This document shows positions 6,629-9,731 of a stretch of DNA of 9,731 bases, in pieces (the first letter of the stretch is position 1; every line of letters starts with the position of its first letter). This stretch comes from an uncultured Clostridia bacterium (GTDB taxonomy: Bacteria > Bacillota > Clostridia > Oscillospirales > Acutalibacteraceae), in contig CALWKP010000278.1 of the NCBI GenBank assembly GCA_944381295.1, positions 1 through 9,731 on the forward strand, given 5' to 3'. The notes below the pieces were generated by a model that saw nothing but the letters and a program-made list of their open reading frames with translations, was not told where the DNA came from and made no database searches. Made by a program: the position numbers and the translations under genes.

Positions 6629-7244
6629 ATGCAGCACGTCGGCCATTGGCCAAAATTTCAGCCTACCTCTTATTCCTTTTCGTTGCATTATTTATCCTTC
6701 TGCCATTATGGGCACTTTTTCTTGCTACCTTCAAAAACGGAAACGATATGATTCAGCATAGCCTGAATTTATCGATCAACTTTTCTGAACTGCACGTCAA
6801 AATTATGGCATGCTCTTTTCCGCAGAAGCTTCCCGCTACTGGATTTGGTACCGGAACAGTATCCTGTTGACCCTTATTCAAGTCCCGCTTACCCTATTAA
6901 TCAGCGCATGCGTGGCTTACGGCTTTGTAGGATATGAATTCTGCGGGTGCTGTGTGAGGCCGGACGAATTGACGGCGTTTCGGAATATGGCATCTTTTGC
7001 CGCAATGGCGATTTTGAATGGTATGACAAGCTGGAATAACTTCTTGTGGCCGTTACTGGCGCTGCGTTCCGAAGAAAAATACACGTTGCCCATTGGCTTA
7101 AATACTCTGATTACTCCCTATGGCAATAATTATGACCTATTGATCGTAGGTTCGTTTTTCGCTATCTTCCCCATCGTCATGCTGTTCCTGTTCTTCCAAA
7201 AATATTTTATTGAAGGGATGACCGCCGGAGCAGTAAAGGGGTAA
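6625..7244 (+). pseudogene. Broken sugar ABC transporter permease, MalG/UgpE-like
   Basis: Second permease subunit. ATG 6625 follows AGGGG by 7 nt and probably overlapped the end of the first permease. An N-terminal helix (about residues 13-34) and a periplasmic segment are present. The frame is lost at the A-run 6799-6802; one added A gives HVKNYGMLFSAEASRYW and continues to VAYGFVGYEF. Near 6942-6955 the sequence skips to the coupling loop, which is readable only in another frame as EAGRIDGVSEYGIF. After about 6995 the earlier frame resumes as AMAILNGMTSWNNFLWPLLA and runs to the normal C-terminus and TAA at 7244. Two helices between YEF and the coupling loop, and the residues after GIF, are missing. 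Homologues are near 275 residues and about 206 codons remain. It cannot form a normal permease. Confidence 0.87.
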
Positions 7245-7264
7245 CTTATATAAGGAGGTTCCAT

Positions 7265-8167
7265 ATGACCACACAGGAAAGAATTCAAAAGGCAATTGAG
7301 GTTGCCGCAAAAGAGAAACCCGGATACAAAATCACTACCGCAGCGGAGATTCTTCCACTAATGGACGCTTCCCCCTATCGCACACAGCTGGATCTTGCTT
7401 ACGGTGACCGCGATACCGAACGTCTTGATATTTTTTATCCGGACGGTGAAGGACCGTTCCCGGTCTTTGTCGAAATTCACGGCGGCGGGTTTTATTTCGG
7501 ACAAAAGCGTTCGATTGAATTTGAACCTTTTCTGTTAGGTCTGAAACGCGGCTATGCATGCGTATCACTGAACTATACATTATGTCCGGATACCCATTAT
7601 CCGCTTCCTGTCCAGGAAATCAAAGGCGCACTGCGGTTCCTCAAAAAAAATGCGGAAAAATTCCGTCTTGACCCAGATCGCATCGCCGTTTGGGGCGGCT
7701 CTGCCGGCGCATTTTTAGCCGCTCTTGCAGTAAACAGCTGTGACACCGGCTTTTTGGAAGAGGATTTATTTGGCAATTCTTCCATCAGCGCCAAACCTGC
7801 CGTACTTGCCTTATGGTATGGATTTTATGATTACTTCAATGACCGCCCAGGCAGGGATGACTGGATGTTCCAGAATTTCTACGGGGTTGACGACCTTTCT
7901 TCCCATCAGGAATTGATTACGTGTTCCTGCCCCATCAACCATATCACCAATCGGTCTGTGCCGACATTTTTGCAGCATGGGACCGCCGACAACACCGTGC
8001 CTTATGAGAAATCGGTCGCCTACCAGAAAGTCCTGAACGCCTATCCCGGCCGGGTTTGCGAAATCGAGCTGCTGGAAGGCGCCGAACACGCGGATGACCG
8101 GTTTTTTGCCCCGGAAAATGTAAGCAAGGTGTTCGATTTCATCGACCGCAACCTCCCTCAGAAATAA
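7265..8167 (+). CDS. Alpha/beta-hydrolase esterase, hormone-sensitive-lipase/BD-FAE-like, intact
   Basis: Probable cytoplasmic carboxylesterase of 300 residues; no signal peptide is seen. The start is ATG 7265 with a perfect AAGGAGG (7252-7258) 6 nt upstream. The oxyanion-hole motif HGGGF lies at 72-76. The nucleophile elbow GGSAG (144-148) has Ser146, and the likely triad is completed by Asp242 (HGTADNTVPY) and His275 (GAEHAD). The fold blocks YACVSLNYTL and LDPDRIAVWGGS are typical of the family. It starts 20 nt after the broken permease and was probably the last gene of that transport operon, so a role in removing acetyl or other acyl groups from imported oligosaccharides is plausible (inference). 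It is the only undamaged gene of the group, with all catalytic residues present. The exact substrate cannot be predicted. Confidence 0.9.
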   Translation: MTTQERIQKAIEVAAKEKPGYKITTAAEILPLMDASPYRTQLDLAYGDRDTERLDIFYPDGEGPFPVFVEIHGGGFYFGQKRSIEFEPFLLGLKRGYACVSLNYTLCPDTHYPLPVQEIKGALRFLKKNAEKFRLDPDRIAVWGGSAGAFLAALAVNSCDTGFLEEDLFGNSSISAKPAVLALWYGFYDYFNDRPGRDDWMFQNFYGVDDLSSHQELITCSCPINHITNRSVPTFLQHGTADNTVPYEKSVAYQKVLNAYPGRVCEIELLEGAEHADDRFFAPENVSKVFDFIDRNLPQK

Positions 8168-8219
8168 ACAGCAAAGCGCCTCTTTTCTCTGTCAGGGGTA
8201 AGGGTCTGAAAATCTAACA

Positions 8220-8249
8220 TTGACCCAAGGGTGGACTTTGGTTAATTTT
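8220..8249 (+). terminator. Possible terminator after the esterase
   Basis: TTGACCCAAG (8220-8229) pairs with CTTTGGTTAA (8236-8245), with one mismatch and one G-U pair, around a 6-nt loop. TTTT (8246-8249) follows. The stem is modest and the T-run short, so this is a weak candidate. Its position 53 nt after the esterase stop is right for the end of the operon. Confidence 0.35.
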
Positions 8250-8352
8250 CCAAAATCCGCCCTTTCTTTTTCTGGAAAAATTTTTGAGTCCCCGGCTTGC
8301 ATACCGATTCTGCCTGTCGTCATGAAAAGTCCAATCTTTTTTCCCCAGATTC

Positions 8353-8380
8353 TTGACAGCATCGGAAAACATGCTATCCT
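8353..8380 (+). promoter_or_regulatory. Promoter with extended -10 ahead of the TerB_N gene
   Basis: A perfect TTGACA (8353-8358) is followed after 16 nt by TATCCT (8375-8380), with TGC directly before it forming an extended -10. Transcription would start near 8387, giving a leader of about 100 nt. This indicates that the TerB_N gene is transcribed independently of the decaying sugar locus. Confidence 0.65.
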
Positions 8381-8487
8381 TTATTTAGTAGTTTCTCCTT
8401 TATAAAACCGCTTTGAAAGCACCATTTTTTCTGCCTGCCGGCTCGATACGGCACGAATCACCGACTGCCTTTTGAAAGAGGAATAGA

Positions 8488-9731
8488 ATGGACAACCGTG
8501 ATACCTCAAAACGCTATACGGCATGGAAAATCCCGTCCCGCCAGTCTTCTGGGGAACGGCAGTTTCCTGCTGCTCCGGAGAAGCCTTCCGTATCCTCTTT
8601 CCAGGATAACGATTTCTATTACGAAATCGAATACGATTCCTGCCCGATCCCCGGTGTCGGCCGGTTTGTTGCAAAACCTCAGAAAATCGAAAAACCTGAG
8701 GACGATGCTCTGCGCAAACTTTTCGGACAGATGCGGGAAATCGCGCGGACACACCGTTCCAGCCTTGATTACTCCCGTTTTTTTGACAGCCGCGTTCATT
8801 TCTATAACAGTATGATTTTCTATAAGCAGGGCATGTTCATGAAAGACGTCACCGACGACTACTCCGGACACGCGCCGTTTTCCCAATATTTTCCTTCCTA
8901 TCAAATGATGGGTTACGAACAGCTTCGGACTTATTTTACCTGGCGTACCGCGGTTCGGAAAGGGGAGATTTCTGACATTCCATTTTCTTATGCGTTTGTC
9001 TACCTTTACGAATTGCTGAATCATATCGGTGTTTCCAACCCACAGGAAGGGCTGGAGAAACTGTTGTCTTTTTGGAAAACTTTCCGGGAATATCAGCCGG
9101 CGATCGACCCTTATGTGCTCCAATGGCTCAAAGAGTACCATATTTATTATGAACTTCCTAGGTCATTCCCCGAGTTTGTCCGGGAAAACAGCCTGACGGA
9201 ACAGTACCCTCAAATTGCTGACCCCGAGGACCGATTCACCTTGCTCTGTTCCATTTCAGATTATGATATTCGGAAATCCAGATTTTTTTCAGATGGCCGT
9301 GAAAAGCTTATTACCGACTGTTTCTATTTCCTGGTGGAACGTCTGGACACCATTTTTCAGGAGCATGGCATTCTTTTGGAGGAATCAATTTTCCATCCAA
9401 CAAAAAAGATGTCCGTATGGCAGCCATTTAAGAACGCACTTTTTTATCCCTCGCAAAAGCAGACAGACCGGAAGGTCGTGCTATCAAAAAACGAAATTTA
9501 TGTATGTCAGGAGAATCAATGGTATTTCAGCACTGTGATCACTTCCAAAGGCGGACGGCAGTTCCTCGGCTATCTGTTCAAACAAATAGAGTGTGTCCTG
9601 CGAAAACTTCTGCATTACCGGTTTTCCCTGACCGCTAATCTCAATATGGTACACCACCCTGTTCTTACAGACCTGGAACAAGCCGGTCTTGCTTTGGATT
9701 CCCTCATTCGGGACCTGGTTGTTGAATTCTA
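8488..9731 (+). CDS. TerB_N-domain protein; 3' end beyond the right edge
   Basis: The frame is open from ATG 8488 to the window end (414 codons, no stop), with GAGG 6 nt before the start. The first 90 residues are polar and low in complexity. Residues about 100-225 resemble TerB_N: the block Q-L-R-T-Y-F-T-W-R (145-153) followed by VRKGE, then SYAFVYLYELLNHIG (167-181), matching the family pattern of an aromatic/WR motif and a YxxxYELxN helix. The later segment KGGRQFLGYLFKQIECVLRK (354-373) resembles the linker that precedes TerB_C in full-length members. No signal peptide or membrane helix is seen, so it is probably cytoplasmic. TerB_N/TerB_C proteins are linked by gene context to tellurite-resistance-like stress and possibly phage-defence modules, often beside ATPases or helicases. 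No biochemical activity is established, and the neighbours that could support this lie outside the window. Confidence 0.75.
   Translation, partial: MDNRDTSKRYTAWKIPSRQSSGERQFPAAPEKPSVSSFQDNDFYYEIEYDSCPIPGVGRFVAKPQKIEKPEDDALRKLFGQMREIARTHRSSLDYSRFFDSRVHFYNSMIFYKQGMFMKDVTDDYSGHAPFSQYFPSYQMMGYEQLRTYFTWRTAVRKGEISDIPFSYAFVYLYELLNHIGVSNPQEGLEKLLSFWKTFREYQPAIDPYVLQWLKEYHIYYELPRSFPEFVRENSLTEQYPQIADPEDRFTLLCSISDYDIRKSRFFSDGREKLITDCFYFLVERLDTIFQEHGILLEESIFHPTKKMSVWQPFKNALFYPSQKQTDRKVVLSKNEIYVCQENQWYFSTVITSKGGRQFLGYLFKQIECVLRKLLHYRFSLTANLNMVHHPVLTDLEQAGLALDSLIRDLVVEF

Larger units (their letters stand above)
8168..8487 (+). other. Intergenic region between the esterase and the TerB_N gene
   Basis: These 320 nt hold no credible gene. 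They contain a possible terminator (8220-8249), a good promoter (8353-8380) and, in the resulting leader of about 100 nt, a small hairpin TGCCG-N8-CGGCA (8436-8453). AGAGGAA (8477-8483) is the ribosome-binding site of the following gene. A 61-codon frame at 8220-8405 has no ribosome-binding site and no recognisable sequence. Confidence 0.6.

Noticed and set aside
8220..8405. 61-codon frame between the esterase and the TerB_N gene
   Set aside because: No ribosome-binding site, no recognisable motif, and it spans both a probable terminator and a promoter.
8506..9141. Minus-strand frame of 211 codons
   Set aside because: It is antisense to the TerB_N gene, whose plus frame is open for 414 codons with family motifs.
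1..9731. tRNA, rRNA, CRISPR array, IS element or riboswitch
   Set aside because: I looked for cloverleaf-like arms, regularly spaced repeats, transposase motifs and terminal inverted repeats by eye and saw none.

Overview
The window looks like a chromosomal segment of a Firmicute, most likely a gut-type Clostridia (inference). The reasons are strong GGAGG ribosome-binding sites, lipoprotein-type binding proteins with Ser-rich linkers, a Bacillus/Clostridium-type PhoP box, a YesM/YesN-like two-component pair and mid-range GC. No RNA gene, CRISPR array, IS element or att site was found.

Layout. (1) Positions 1-2196, minus strand: the start of a phosphate (pst) operon, with intact pstS and the first 363 codons of an N-terminally extended pstC that runs off the left edge. 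A PhoP-box promoter precedes pstS, and hairpins separate pstS from pstC. (2) Positions 2274-7244, plus strand: a carbohydrate-uptake locus in advanced decay. Its order is sensor histidine kinase, AraC-type response regulator, extracellular solute-binding lipoprotein, then two MalF/MalG-type permeases. All five genes are broken, by single-base indels (many in T or A runs), apparent nonsense mutations and internal deletions. The regulatory DNA around them still looks sound: a promoter ahead of the kinase, a 12-bp direct repeat with 21-bp period ahead of the binding protein, and a strong hairpin after it. (3) Positions 7265-8167: an intact alpha/beta-hydrolase esterase with a perfect Shine-Dalgarno, the only surviving gene of that presumed operon. 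(4) Positions 8168-8487: intergenic, with a possible terminator and a good promoter with extended -10. (5) Positions 8488 to the right edge: a TerB_N-domain protein, open to the window end.

How it fits together. Phosphate limitation would activate PhoP and drive pstS and pstC. The second locus once formed a sensing, regulation and import unit for an oligosaccharide. The esterase probably removed acyl groups from that substrate or a related one (inference). The unit can no longer sense or import, yet the esterase remains intact.

No convincing new system was found. The most informative observations are the localised decay with a spared esterase, the preserved operator-like repeat, the extended PstC and the truncated-by-window TerB_N gene.
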